Part shown: one piece after another, positions 25,858 to 34,911 of the stretch
Numbering within the stretch: the stretch's first letter is position 1
How the letters are laid out: each line of letters begins with the position of its first letter
Assembly: GCF_008905045.1 (NCBI RefSeq)
Contig: NZ_VWMY01000031.1
Span: 56,315-120,314, forward strand
Length of the DNA stretch: 64,000 nt
Reading direction: 5' to 3'
Source: Streptomyces albicerus
Lineage (GTDB): Bacteria; Actinomycetota; Actinomycetes; Streptomycetales; Streptomycetaceae
The notes under the pieces: generated by a model
Databases searched by the model: none
Told to the model about the DNA's origin: nothing
What the model saw: the letters and a program-made list of their open reading frames with translations, nothing else
Made by a program: the position numbers and the translations under genes

Positions 25858-27585
25858 ATGTCATCGCTCGGACACCAGCTCGCCACGTCCGTCCTCGTGG
25901 TGGGAACCGGTGGGGCAGGCCTCCGAGCAGCCATCGAAGTCGCCGAGGCCGGTGTCGCGGTCATCGCAGTGATCAAACGCGCGGCCGACGATGCTCGCAC
26001 TGTGGCGTCCGGTGGTATCAGCGGGGCGCCGGCCTTCACCGACCCCGCCGACACGTGGGAGCAGCATGCGGCTGACACGTTGCAGGAGAGCTACTTGCTG
26101 GCCGACCCACGCACCGCCCTGGTCGTGGCCCGCTATGCCGCGCAGGGATTCCACGACCTGGCGCGCTACGGTGTGCGTTTCGACCGCCAGGGCGGCGGCC
26201 GGATCGCCCAGCGCCACTTCGGCGCCCACACGTACCGGCGCACCGCGTTCGCCGGTGAGTACACCGGCCTGGATGTGCAACGAGCGCTCCGCGAACGCGC
26301 GCACCAGCTCGGCATTCCCGTCCTGTCGAGCGTGTACGTCACTCAGCTGCTGGTCAGCGACGGGACGGTGTTCGGTGCCTATGGATTCGATCTCGTCGAC
26401 GGCTCGCGCTACCTCGTGCATGCCGACGCCGTGATCCTCGCGACAGGAGGGCACACGCGCATCTGGCGACGTACGTCCTCGCGTCGCGACGAGAACACCG
26501 GCGACGCCTTGCGCCTTGCCGTCGAGGCCGGTGCCCGGTTGCGCGACCCCGAACTGGTGCAGTTCCACCCCTTCGGGCTGATCGACCCGGAGAGCGCGGC
26601 CGGCACGCTGGTCAGCGAGGCCGCACGCGGCGAGGGCGGAACCCTGCTCAACAACCTCGGTGAGCGGTTCATGACGCGCTACGACCCCGAGCGGATGGAG
26701 CTCTCCAGCCGGGACCGGGTCGCGCTGGCTTCCTACACCGAGATCAAGGAGGGCCGCGGAACCCAGGCCGGCGGTGTGTGGCTCGACCTGTCCCACCTGT
26801 CGCACGAGACGGTCATGACGCGGCTGCCGACGGTGCACCAGGCCCTGTTGGAACTGCAGATGCTCGATGTCACCCGCGACCCGATCGAGGTCGCACCGAC
26901 TGCCCACCACTCCATGGGCGGTGTCTGGGTCCGGCCTGAGGACCACAGCACCGATGTCAACGGGCTCTTTGTGATCGGGGAGGCCGCCAGCGGTCTGCAC
27001 GGCGCGAACCGGTTGGAGGAGAACTCGCTGATCGAACTGCTCGTCTATGGCCGAATCGCCGGCCGGGCCGCGGCGGAGTACTCGGCCAGGCTCACCGACC
27101 AGCAACGGTCGCCGGGAGCGGTTCGCGCCGCGGAGGCGGACGTGAACCGGCTTCTGACTGCTGACGGCGACCAGAACGTCCGCGCGCTGCAACGGTCAGT
27201 GCGCCACCTGATGACGGAGCACGCCGGTGTCGTGCGAGACGAGGCCGGGCTCACCGCCGGGCTCGCCGGACTCGACGAGATCGAGGCCCGCATGGCGGAC
27301 GTGGGCGTGCACATCGACATCGGCGGCTTCCAGGACCTCGCGTACGCCTTCGACCTCAGGTCCACCGTTCTCGCCGCGCGAGCGACACTCGAGTGCGCGT
27401 TGGAGCGGCGAGAGACACGAGGCTGTCACAACCGGTCCGATTACCCCGAGCTCGACCCGGAGCTGAAAGTCAACCTGGTGTGGTCGCCGGAGACCGGGGT
27501 GCGCCGCGAGCCCGTCCCCCCCATCCCCACCCACATCGCCGAGTTGATGCGCGACGTCTCGGCCGACGACAAGCTCTTCGAGTAG
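25858..27585 (+). CDS. FAD-dependent fumarate reductase/succinate dehydrogenase-type flavoprotein
   Basis: A 575-residue protein with an FAD-binding start (VLVVGTGGAGLRAAIE), the conserved GGHTRIWRRTSS loop, the active-site block LVQFHPFG, an EAARGEGG stretch, the catalytic-type TAHHSMGGVWV segment and GLHGANRLEENSLIELLVYG. The architecture fits succinate dehydrogenase/fumarate reductase flavoproteins, L-aspartate oxidases and related enzymes. No iron-sulfur or membrane-anchor gene is beside it, so a classical complex is unlikely; a soluble oxidase or reductase is more plausible. Strong ribosome binding site ACAGGAGG before the ATG at 25858. Confidence 0.88.
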   Translation: MSSLGHQLATSVLVVGTGGAGLRAAIEVAEAGVAVIAVIKRAADDARTVASGGISGAPAFTDPADTWEQHAADTLQESYLLADPRTALVVARYAAQGFHDLARYGVRFDRQGGGRIAQRHFGAHTYRRTAFAGEYTGLDVQRALRERAHQLGIPVLSSVYVTQLLVSDGTVFGAYGFDLVDGSRYLVHADAVILATGGHTRIWRRTSSRRDENTGDALRLAVEAGARLRDPELVQFHPFGLIDPESAAGTLVSEAARGEGGTLLNNLGERFMTRYDPERMELSSRDRVALASYTEIKEGRGTQAGGVWLDLSHLSHETVMTRLPTVHQALLELQMLDVTRDPIEVAPTAHHSMGGVWVRPEDHSTDVNGLFVIGEAASGLHGANRLEENSLIELLVYGRIAGRAAAEYSARLTDQQRSPGAVRAAEADVNRLLTADGDQNVRALQRSVRHLMTEHAGVVRDEAGLTAGLAGLDEIEARMADVGVHIDIGGFQDLAYAFDLRSTVLAARATLECALERRETRGCHNRSDYPELDPELKVNLVWSPETGVRREPVPPIPTHIAELMRDVSADDKLFE

Positions 27586-27608
27586 GAGCCAACCCTGCGG
27601 AAGGGCAT

Positions 27609-27698
27609 ATGCCCAAGTACCTCTTCGACCGCACCAACGGCGTGGTCGGCCTACTGAAACGGCTGATCGAGCCGGCACCAGGGTCACCGAGCCGGTGA
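27609..27698 (+). CDS. Possible 29-residue ORF resembling the start of a GYD-domain protein
   Basis: GGAAGG precedes the ATG at 27609, and the peptide begins MPKYLFDRTNGVVGLLKRL before a stop at 27698. GYD-domain proteins often begin MPKYLF and contain a GVKGLLK-like segment shortly after, so this could be a truncated one. It is too short for a firm assignment and may be another remnant at the right edge of the insert. Confidence 0.25.
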   Translation: MPKYLFDRTNGVVGLLKRLIEPAPGSPSR

Positions 27699-27864
27699 CG
27701 GCGGTCGACGCATGCCTGGTCCACAGGCTCGCGCGCGATCGTCCCGGTCGCCGTACGGTGCTGCCCCTCGGGCTCCGATTCTGCGCGCCTCGGCGAAGGT
27801 CCGCCCGTTGTGCCTCATGTGACCGAACATGCGAGGTATGCCCGGTACGCCTACCCTGGCTCGC

Positions 27865-28893
27865 ATGGCAGACGCGGTGGAGCTGGAGGCGGCGGGCAGG
27901 ACGGTACGGCTGTCCAGCCCGGACAAGGTCTTCTTCCCGGAGCGTGGCTTCACGAAGCTGGATCTCGCCCGGTACTACCTCGCCGTCGGCCCCGGCATTC
28001 TGCGCGCCCTGCGGAACCGGCCCACGACCCTGCAGCGCTATCCGGATGGCGTGACCGGTGAGTCGTTCTTCCAGAAGCGGGCGCCGAAGAACATGCCCGA
28101 CTGGATCCCCACCGCGCACATCACCTTCCCGAGCGGCCGCAGCGCCGACGAGATGTGCCCCACCGAGGTCGCCGCCGTCCTGTGGGCCGCCCAGTTCGGC
28201 ACGCTCACCTTCCACCCCTGGCCGGTACGCCGCGACGACGTCGACCGGCCCGACGAACTCCGCATCGACCTCGACCCGCAGCCCGGCACGGACTACGCCG
28301 CCGCCGTACGCGCCGCCCACGAACTGCGCGAGGTCCTCCACGAGTACGGCGACCTGAAGGGCTGGCCGAAGACATCCGGCGGCCGGGGCATGCACGTCTT
28401 CGTGCCGATCCAGCCCCGGTGGACCTTCACCCAGGTGCGCAGGGCGGCCATCGCGGCCGCGCGCGAACTGGAGCGCCGGATGCCGGACCAGGTGACCACG
28501 GCCTGGTGGAAGGAGGAGCGGGGCCAGAAGATCTTCGTCGACTACAACCAGACCGCGAGGGACCGCACGATCGCCTCCGCCTATTCCGTACGCCCCCGCC
28601 CGCACGCCCCGGTGTCGGCGCCCCTCACCTGGGACGAGGTCGGTGACGCCGTGCCCCGTGACTTCGACCTGGCCACCATGCCCGCGCGGTTCGCCGAACT
28701 CGGCGACGTACACGCGGACATGGACGACCACGCCTTCTCCCTCGAAGCCCTGCTCGAACTCGCCAGCCGTGACGAGCACGACCACGGACTCGGCGACCTG
28801 CCGTACCCGCCCGAGTACCCGAAGATGCCGGGTGAGCCGAAGCGGGTACAGCCGAGCAGGGCCAAGAAGGAGAACGGACCTGGACCTTCCTGA
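27865..28893 (+). CDS. ligD: LigD-type DNA polymerase/primase domain protein
   Basis: A 342-residue stand-alone polymerase domain of the NHEJ LigD family (AEP primase fold). Visible motifs are SSPDKVFFPE near the start, the metal-binding DxD in RIDLDPQPG, the SGGRGMHVFVPI nucleotide/His motif and DYNQTARDRTIASAYSVR. It fills and extends broken ends during end joining. In many actinomycetes the ligase is a separate protein, consistent with the ligase at 16186. I prefer the ATG at 27865 (MADAVELEAAG); upstream ATGs at 27829 and 27838 are possible. The symbol denotes the polymerase module only. Confidence 0.9.
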   Translation: MADAVELEAAGRTVRLSSPDKVFFPERGFTKLDLARYYLAVGPGILRALRNRPTTLQRYPDGVTGESFFQKRAPKNMPDWIPTAHITFPSGRSADEMCPTEVAAVLWAAQFGTLTFHPWPVRRDDVDRPDELRIDLDPQPGTDYAAAVRAAHELREVLHEYGDLKGWPKTSGGRGMHVFVPIQPRWTFTQVRRAAIAAARELERRMPDQVTTAWWKEERGQKIFVDYNQTARDRTIASAYSVRPRPHAPVSAPLTWDEVGDAVPRDFDLATMPARFAELGDVHADMDDHAFSLEALLELASRDEHDHGLGDLPYPPEYPKMPGEPKRVQPSRAKKENGPGPS

Positions 28894-28954
28894 TGGTTAC
28901 AACTCTCTGACGGTTACGCCTCCCAACTCCCTTACGGTTAGGCCTCCTTGAGGT

Positions 28955-31177
28955 CTACAGCTCCTTGATCCGGATGTCCCGGTACGAGATCACGTCCGTC
29001 GTGCCGTGCACCTGCAGCCCGACATAGCCGGAGGCGAACCGTCGCCCGTCCGTGCCCGGGTCGTCCGAGCGCGGCGGGGTGAAGTCCTGGCCGCCGATGT
29101 TGTCGAACTCGTTGATCAGCACGCCGTTGCGGTACACCGAGTAGTGCTGGTCGACCACCCGGATCTCGTAGTCGTTCCAGGTGCCCTTCTGGGTGACGCC
29201 GGCACCGGCCAGGCCCACCCGGTCGAAGCCGTAGACCGAGCCGGACTTGTACATGTCGCCGTCCGGGCGGTCGTTGATCTGCAGTTCGTGCCCGTACTTG
29301 ATGGCGACCCACTCCGGACGTGACTCCTCCGGATGGTCGTGGACCCATGGGAAGCGGGCGAACACACCGGCGTTGGCGTTGCCGGTGCCCGGTGCGTCGT
29401 CACGCCACTGGAGCTTCAGCGAGAAGTCGCCGTACTTGCGCTCCGGGAACCACAGCATGCCCATGCCCGCCACCGTGGTGCTGCTGGTCATCGAACCGTC
29501 CGCGTTCACAGCGAACCTGCCGCCACCGACCTGCTGCCACTTCGCGAACGACTCCTCGGAGCCGTCGAAGATCGTCCGGTAGCCCTCGGTCTGGCCGGGC
29601 TTGCCGATCCCCGACTGCTTGGCCGCCTTGTTGATCAGGTTGTACTCGCGCTGGACGATGACGCCTTCCTTGAGAAGGGCGTCAAGGACGGTCCGTACGT
29701 GCTTGAGGAACAGCGCGTGCGACGTCCACTCCTTCTCGTCCTCGATCAACTCGTTGATGCGGCACCGGTTGTTGGTGACCCGGTTCGGCACACCCGTGTC
29801 GACCGTGCCGACGATGACCGTCAACCGCTCGTCGTACTCGGCGCAGTTGGGCGCCGGGACTCCGCCGCCCGAGGCGACCGTGAAGCTCACGGTCCGGGCG
29901 TCGGACGTGTTACCCGCCTTGTCGCTCGCCCGGTACGCCACCGTGTGCGCGCCCACCCGGTCCACCACCACGGGAGCGGTGTACGTGAGGTACGGGCCGC
30001 CGTCCAGCGAGTACTCGATCGCGGCGACACCGGAGCCGTGTTCGTCGGTGGCGGTCACCGTCACCTTGGCGCTGTTGACGTACGCCCCGGAGGAGTTCTT
30101 CGTGCCCTCCACGCTCACTCCGGTCACGGGCGGAGTCTTGTCCTCGGCGGGCGGCGCGACCACGGTGAACGAGACGGACTTCTCGGCGGCCGCGTTGCCC
30201 GCCTTGTCCGTCGCGCGGAACCGCACCTTGTGCGCGCCCACTTCGTGGACCATCACCGGAGCGGTGTACGGCTGCCAGGCGCCGGAGTCACCGAGCGCGT
30301 ACTCGATGGTGTTGACGCCGGAACCGGTGTCGGAGGCCGTCACGGTGACGGTCGCCATGGAGATGTACTCCCCTTGCGGGTTCTGCTCGCCGGTCACGGA
30401 GGCCGACGTCTCCGGAGGAGTCGTGTCGTCCGTCGGCGGAGCCACCACCGTGAACTCCTCCGCCTTCTCGGCGGCCATGTTCCCAGCCTTGTCGACCGCC
30501 CGGTAGCGGATCTTGTGGTCGCCGACCTGATCGACCACCACAGGGGTGGTGTACGGCTGCCAGGCACCCGCGTCACCGATCGCGTACTCGATCCGGTCCA
30601 CGCCCGAGCCCGCGTCCGTCGCGCTCAGCGCTACGGTCGCCGAACCGACGTAGGCACCGGCACCGTTCTGCGTACCGGTCACGGTCGCCGCCGTCTCGGG
30701 CGCCGTCGTGTCCTCGCCGCTGCCCTCGGTGACCACGAGGATGCCCTGCATCTGGCCGTGGCCGGGGATGGTGCAGTAGTAGCGGTACCGGCCGGGCGTG
30801 AGCGTCACTTCGGCGGTGTGCTTGCCGCCCTGGTCGTCGTTCGGATTGGCCAGGATGTTGAGCGGGACGTCGTTGTTGTACTCGGGGTCGGAGACGTCGA
30901 AGGTCAACGTGTGCGGCATACCGGTGGTGTTGCCGGTCGCCGTGCTGTTCTCGAAGACGATCGTCGTCGTGCCCGCGACCGCCGTGGCGGGCGCGGACGT
31001 GTACTTGGAGATGTCGTCGCCGGCCGTCCACGTCAGCGTCTGCGCGGCGGCCGCCGCGTCGGCCGGGGCGCCGTCGGTCTGCCCGGACGCCGAGGTGGAC
31101 GTCAGCCCGAGCACCATCAGCAGCGACGCGAGCAACGCCGTCCACAGCCGGACAGTTCTTCGCCTTCGTACGCGCAT
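28955..31177 (-). CDS. Secreted cupredoxin / Ig-like repeats / DUF1080 fusion
   Basis: A 740-residue exported protein. After a signal peptide comes a plastocyanin-like domain (about 35-145) with type-1 copper ligands: His in GMPHTLTF, then Cys, His and Met in YYCTIPGHGQMQG. Three OmpL47-type beta repeats follow (about 150-430), each with a D-x-G-SGV-x-x-IEY core and an RAxDKAGN ending. A helical linker and a C-terminal DUF1080 (3-keto-disaccharide hydrolase, LamG-like; about 560-740) complete it. It shares a TGATG stop/start with the upstream ThuA gene. The role is probably extracellular sugar turnover linked to copper electron transfer (inferred). Confidence 0.88.
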   Translation of the reverse strand: MRVRRRRTVRLWTALLASLLMVLGLTSTSASGQTDGAPADAAAAAQTLTWTAGDDISKYTSAPATAVAGTTTIVFENSTATGNTTGMPHTLTFDVSDPEYNNDVPLNILANPNDDQGGKHTAEVTLTPGRYRYYCTIPGHGQMQGILVVTEGSGEDTTAPETAATVTGTQNGAGAYVGSATVALSATDAGSGVDRIEYAIGDAGAWQPYTTPVVVDQVGDHKIRYRAVDKAGNMAAEKAEEFTVVAPPTDDTTPPETSASVTGEQNPQGEYISMATVTVTASDTGSGVNTIEYALGDSGAWQPYTAPVMVHEVGAHKVRFRATDKAGNAAAEKSVSFTVVAPPAEDKTPPVTGVSVEGTKNSSGAYVNSAKVTVTATDEHGSGVAAIEYSLDGGPYLTYTAPVVVDRVGAHTVAYRASDKAGNTSDARTVSFTVASGGGVPAPNCAEYDERLTVIVGTVDTGVPNRVTNNRCRINELIEDEKEWTSHALFLKHVRTVLDALLKEGVIVQREYNLINKAAKQSGIGKPGQTEGYRTIFDGSEESFAKWQQVGGGRFAVNADGSMTSSTTVAGMGMLWFPERKYGDFSLKLQWRDDAPGTGNANAGVFARFPWVHDHPEESRPEWVAIKYGHELQINDRPDGDMYKSGSVYGFDRVGLAGAGVTQKGTWNDYEIRVVDQHYSVYRNGVLINEFDNIGGQDFTPPRSDDPGTDGRRFASGYVGLQVHGTTDVISYRDIRIKEL

Positions 31178-33696
31178 CACTCCGCCTTCCTGGCCAGCTG
31201 GTCGGCGGCAGGCGTGGGGCCACCGCCCTTGTACGTCACCTGCCACAGCGCGGACTTGGCGTCCGAGGTGAAGAAGCCACGCCCGTAGTCGAGGACGTAC
31301 AGCGTGCCGTCGGGCCCGAACTTCCAGTCCATGAGGTTCTTGATGCCGTCGTTGCCGACGGGGATGATCTTCTTCAGGGACTCGGCGTGCACCGGAATGC
31401 CGCCCTGCCCGGCCGTCTTGGGGTCGAGGAGCACGGCGTGCCGCGGCTGGTCGGCGTCGTAGAAGTCGCCGACGAACCACTTGCCGTCCCAGTAGGAGGG
31501 CCACTTCGCGTCACTCGCGGACGTGCTGTCGTACCGGTAGACCGGCCCGTTCATGGCCGCCTGCCCGCCGCCCTTCAGCCACGGCAGCAGGAACTTCTGC
31601 TCCTCCGCCTTGTACGACGGAATGCCGTTCGCGTCGCGCGGGAAGTCCGGGCCGCCGCCCTGGGGCGAGTACCAGATGGTGTTCGAGGTGACCGGCGGGA
31701 GGTTGACGAGACCGTCGTTGTTGGGCGACTCGTTCTTCGGGGCATCGCAGTTGTACCAGCCGAGCGGCTGCGTCGGATCGGGCAGGTTGCGGTCCCGGTA
31801 GGGCTGCTTGTTGCCCATGCAGTACGGCCAGCCGTGGTTGCCCGGCTTGGTGATCGCGGCGAACGTGTCGTACTTCGCCGGCCCCCAGGTCGTCGACGGC
31901 GCCGAGGCGTCCGGGCCGACCCAGCCCGCGTACAGGGTGTCGGTCTTCTTGTCGACGGAGATGCGCGCCGGGTTCCTGACGCCCATCACATAGATCTCGC
32001 CGCGCGTCTTGCCGCCGCCCTCGGCGGTCTCCTTGCCGGTGAAGAGGTTCCCCTCGGGCAGGGTGTACGTGCCGTCCTGTTCCGGATGGATGCGCAGGAT
32101 CTTGCCGTTGAGGTTGTTGGTGTTGCCCGCGGTGCGGCGTGCGTCCGCGAAGGAGACGCCCTTGTAGTTCGGCTGCGGGTTGTTGCCCGAGTAACCGCCG
32201 CTGAAGCCACTGGAGTTGTTGTCGCCGGTGGCGATGTAGAGGTTGCCCTTGGAGTCCCAGGCCATGCCGCCGCCGGAGTGGCAGCAGCTGTGGATCTGGA
32301 CCGGCCACTTCAGCAGGACCTTCTCGCTGTTCAGGTCCAGTTTGTTCGTGGCGGAGTCGAGCGTGAAGCGGGAGACGTAGCGCTCGGCCATCCGTGTGTC
32401 GCGGTTGATCCGGGAGTGGGGTGTGTAGTGCAGGTACACCCAGCCGTTCTGCTCGAACCGCGGGTCCAACTCGATGCCCAGCAGGCCCTCTTCGACCTTG
32501 ATCAGCTCGTCGCCGCCGCCTTTGTTGCCGAAGACGGTGAGGGCGCCGGCCAGGGTGACCTTCTTGGTCTTCGGGTCGTAGACGTGGATCTCGCCCTTGC
32601 CCTTGCCGATGTCCGGGTTGTTCCAGTCGGTGACGACGGGCTGCGAGGAGTCGGCGCCGCCGCGGCCGATGTAGAACACCCGGCCGTCGGGTGCGGTGAC
32701 CAGTCCGTGCGGTTCGCCGATCTGGTCGTTCTGGCCCGGCTGGTTGGGCTGGGTCAGGCGCTCCGCCTTGTAGTTGGCGTTGATGGCGGCCTTGCAGTCG
32801 GCCTGGACGATGCGGCTCGTCCACAGCAGTGCCCCGCGCAGATGCGTACGGAAGTCCGTCTCGTCGTACGCCGCGACCGTGCCGCCCATACCCGTGTAGA
32901 AGGACCGTCCGCCGTCGTAGTCGCGGCACCAGGACACCGGGTGGTCGGCGCCGTTCTTGCTGTCGCCCGGCTGGTACGTCGACTCGCGGACGCGTGCCAC
33001 GGTGTGCACGTCACCGGACGGGTTCTTGACCCAGTTCAGCCACTGGTCGGGGCGTTTCCACTGGAGCGGGAGGTCCTTGGTGGCCGGGTGCTGCCGATCG
33101 CCGACCTCAACGGTCGCCCGCTGTACGGCGGTTGGGCTCGAAGCGGCCGGGCGCGCGCCGACGAGTCCGGTGAACCAGTCCGAGTACGGCTCGGCGCGGG
33201 CCGCGTCATGGATGCCGACGAAACCGCCGCCCGCCTCCATGTACGCCTCCAGACCGGCCTCCTGCTCCGGTTCGAGGACGTCGCCGCCGCCGGTCAGGAA
33301 GACGACGGCGTTGAAGCGGCCGAGCTTCGTCTCGTTGGTGAAGACCGAGGCGTCGTCCGTGGCCTCGACCTTGAAGCGTTGCGCGGCCGGGCCGGACAGG
33401 CCGATCTTCTCGATCGCCTCGATACCGGCGTTGACGACGGGCGACTCCTCGCCGCCCGCCGCGGACCCGTGGAAGACCAGCACCCGTACGTTGGCGCCGC
33501 CCGGCGGCGACTTGATCGACATCGTTGTCAGCGCTGGATCGGGCGCCGGGCGCGCACTCGCGGACGGACCCGAGAGCACCCCCGCGGTGACGACGCCGGC
33601 GGCCAGTGCGGCCGCCCAGCCGCTGCGTCTCGTTCTGCGTCTTGCTCTGCTCAACCCTCGTACGGCTAAGGGCTCTTGATGCGGTGTGAGCCGCAT
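31177..33696 (-). CDS. Secreted ThuA-domain / PQQ-type sugar dehydrogenase-like propeller protein
   Basis: An 839-residue protein with an N-terminal signal region, a ThuA-like glutamine-amidotransferase-fold domain (about 60-270: VLVFHGSA, VFLTGGGDVLEPEQ, GGFVGIHDA), then a six-bladed glucose/sorbosone-dehydrogenase-type propeller (about 320-830: GLLGIELDPRFEQNGWVYLH, HSGGGMAWDSKGNLYIATGD, GVRNPARI, GPDGTLYVLDYG). ThuA proteins are associated with trehalose-type disaccharide oxidation. ATG at 33696 has GGTGGA in front; a GTG at 33708 is an alternative. It is co-transcribed with the cupredoxin fusion and divergent from the laccase. Confidence 0.88.
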   Translation of the reverse strand: MRLTPHQEPLAVRGLSRARRRTRRSGWAAALAAGVVTAGVLSGPSASARPAPDPALTTMSIKSPPGGANVRVLVFHGSAAGGEESPVVNAGIEAIEKIGLSGPAAQRFKVEATDDASVFTNETKLGRFNAVVFLTGGGDVLEPEQEAGLEAYMEAGGGFVGIHDAARAEPYSDWFTGLVGARPAASSPTAVQRATVEVGDRQHPATKDLPLQWKRPDQWLNWVKNPSGDVHTVARVRESTYQPGDSKNGADHPVSWCRDYDGGRSFYTGMGGTVAAYDETDFRTHLRGALLWTSRIVQADCKAAINANYKAERLTQPNQPGQNDQIGEPHGLVTAPDGRVFYIGRGGADSSQPVVTDWNNPDIGKGKGEIHVYDPKTKKVTLAGALTVFGNKGGGDELIKVEEGLLGIELDPRFEQNGWVYLHYTPHSRINRDTRMAERYVSRFTLDSATNKLDLNSEKVLLKWPVQIHSCCHSGGGMAWDSKGNLYIATGDNNSSGFSGGYSGNNPQPNYKGVSFADARRTAGNTNNLNGKILRIHPEQDGTYTLPEGNLFTGKETAEGGGKTRGEIYVMGVRNPARISVDKKTDTLYAGWVGPDASAPSTTWGPAKYDTFAAITKPGNHGWPYCMGNKQPYRDRNLPDPTQPLGWYNCDAPKNESPNNDGLVNLPPVTSNTIWYSPQGGGPDFPRDANGIPSYKAEEQKFLLPWLKGGGQAAMNGPVYRYDSTSASDAKWPSYWDGKWFVGDFYDADQPRHAVLLDPKTAGQGGIPVHAESLKKIIPVGNDGIKNLMDWKFGPDGTLYVLDYGRGFFTSDAKSALWQVTYKGGGPTPAADQLARKAE

Positions 33697-33914
33697 GTGT
33701 CCACCCACCCCTCTTCGGTCACAGCAACAGCGCCATGGAAGCTAGACCTTTTCGCGTAACTCGCCAATAGCTATGACCGGGATGGCACGAACTTTGTCCT
33801 GGGTGTGGATAAACGGGAGGAGTGCCACTACCGTCTCCCGAGTTCGTCTCTGTCACTCGGTTCCTTCGGTTCCGTCAATTCCGTTGATTCCGCACCACGT
33901 TGGGGGAGTTCGGC

Positions 33915-34901
33915 ATGGGCACCACGGACGACATGGACAGACGCGGCCTCAGCCGGCGGATGATGCTGGGCGGGGCTGCCGTGGCCACGGTCGCGACATC
34001 GTTGTCGCTCGTAGCCGCGCAGGACGCGGCACCCGCCGAGGGCCCCGCACGGACCGCCCCCGCGGGCGGCGAGGTGAAGCGCATCAAGCTGTACGCCGAG
34101 AAGCTCGCCGACGGGCAGATGGGCTATGGACTGGAGAAGGGCAAGGCCTCGATCCCCGGCCCGCTCATCGAACTCAACGAGGGCGACACGCTGCACATCG
34201 AGTTCGAGAACACGATGGACGTGGCGGTGAGTCTGCACGTCCACGGTCTGGACTACGAGATCTCCAGCGACGGCACGAAGCTGAGCAAGTCCGACGTCGA
34301 GCCGGGCGGCACCCGCACGTACACCTGGCGCACCCACGCCCCGGGCCGCCGCAAGGACGGCACATGGCGGGCGGGCAGCGCGGGCTACTGGAACTACCAC
34401 GACCACGTCGTCGGCACCGAACACGGCACGGGCGGCCTTCGCAAGGGCCTCTACGGTCCGGTGATCGTCCGTCGCAAGGGCGACATCCTCCCCGACAAGA
34501 CGTACACGATCGTCTTCAACGACATGATGATCAACAACAAGCCAGGTCACCAGAGCCCCAACTTCGAGGCCACGGTGGGTGATCGCGTCGAGTTCGTGAT
34601 GATCACGCACGGCGAGTTCTACCACACGTTCCACATGCACGGTCACCGCTGGGCGGACAACCGCACGGGGTTGCTGACCGGACCCGACGACCCGAGCCAG
34701 GTCATCGACAACAAGATCGTGGGGCCTGCGGACTCGTTCGGCTTCCAGGTGATCGCGGGGGAGGGCGTCGGGGCGGGCGCGTGGATGTACCACTGCCATG
34801 TCCAGAGTCATTCCGACATGGGGATGGCGGGGCTGTTCCTGGTGAAGAAGACGGACGGGACGATTCCGGGGTACGAGCCGCACGAGCATCAGGGCCACTG
34901 A
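33915..34901 (+). CDS. Small laccase (two-domain multicopper oxidase)
   Basis: A 328-residue secreted copper oxidase with a Tat signal (SRRMMLGGAA). The four copper-binding blocks are intact: LHVHGLD, YHDHVVG, FHMHGH and YHCHVQSHSDMGM, giving the type-1 Cys/His/Met set and the trinuclear histidines. Length and motif order match Streptomyces SLAC, a trimeric enzyme that oxidises phenols with reduction of O2 to water. ATG at 33915 follows GGGGGAG at good spacing. The neighbouring cupredoxin/propeller pair may share its extracellular location. Confidence 0.95.
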   Translation: MGTTDDMDRRGLSRRMMLGGAAVATVATSLSLVAAQDAAPAEGPARTAPAGGEVKRIKLYAEKLADGQMGYGLEKGKASIPGPLIELNEGDTLHIEFENTMDVAVSLHVHGLDYEISSDGTKLSKSDVEPGGTRTYTWRTHAPGRRKDGTWRAGSAGYWNYHDHVVGTEHGTGGLRKGLYGPVIVRRKGDILPDKTYTIVFNDMMINNKPGHQSPNFEATVGDRVEFVMITHGEFYHTFHMHGHRWADNRTGLLTGPDDPSQVIDNKIVGPADSFGFQVIAGEGVGAGAWMYHCHVQSHSDMGMAGLFLVKKTDGTIPGYEPHEHQGH

Positions 34902-34911
34902 AACACTTGGC

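Noticed and set aside
29333..33669. 651- and 760-codon + frames opposite the cupredoxin and ThuA genes
   Set aside because: Val/Arg/Gly-rich antisense shadows of two secreted proteins with clear domains.
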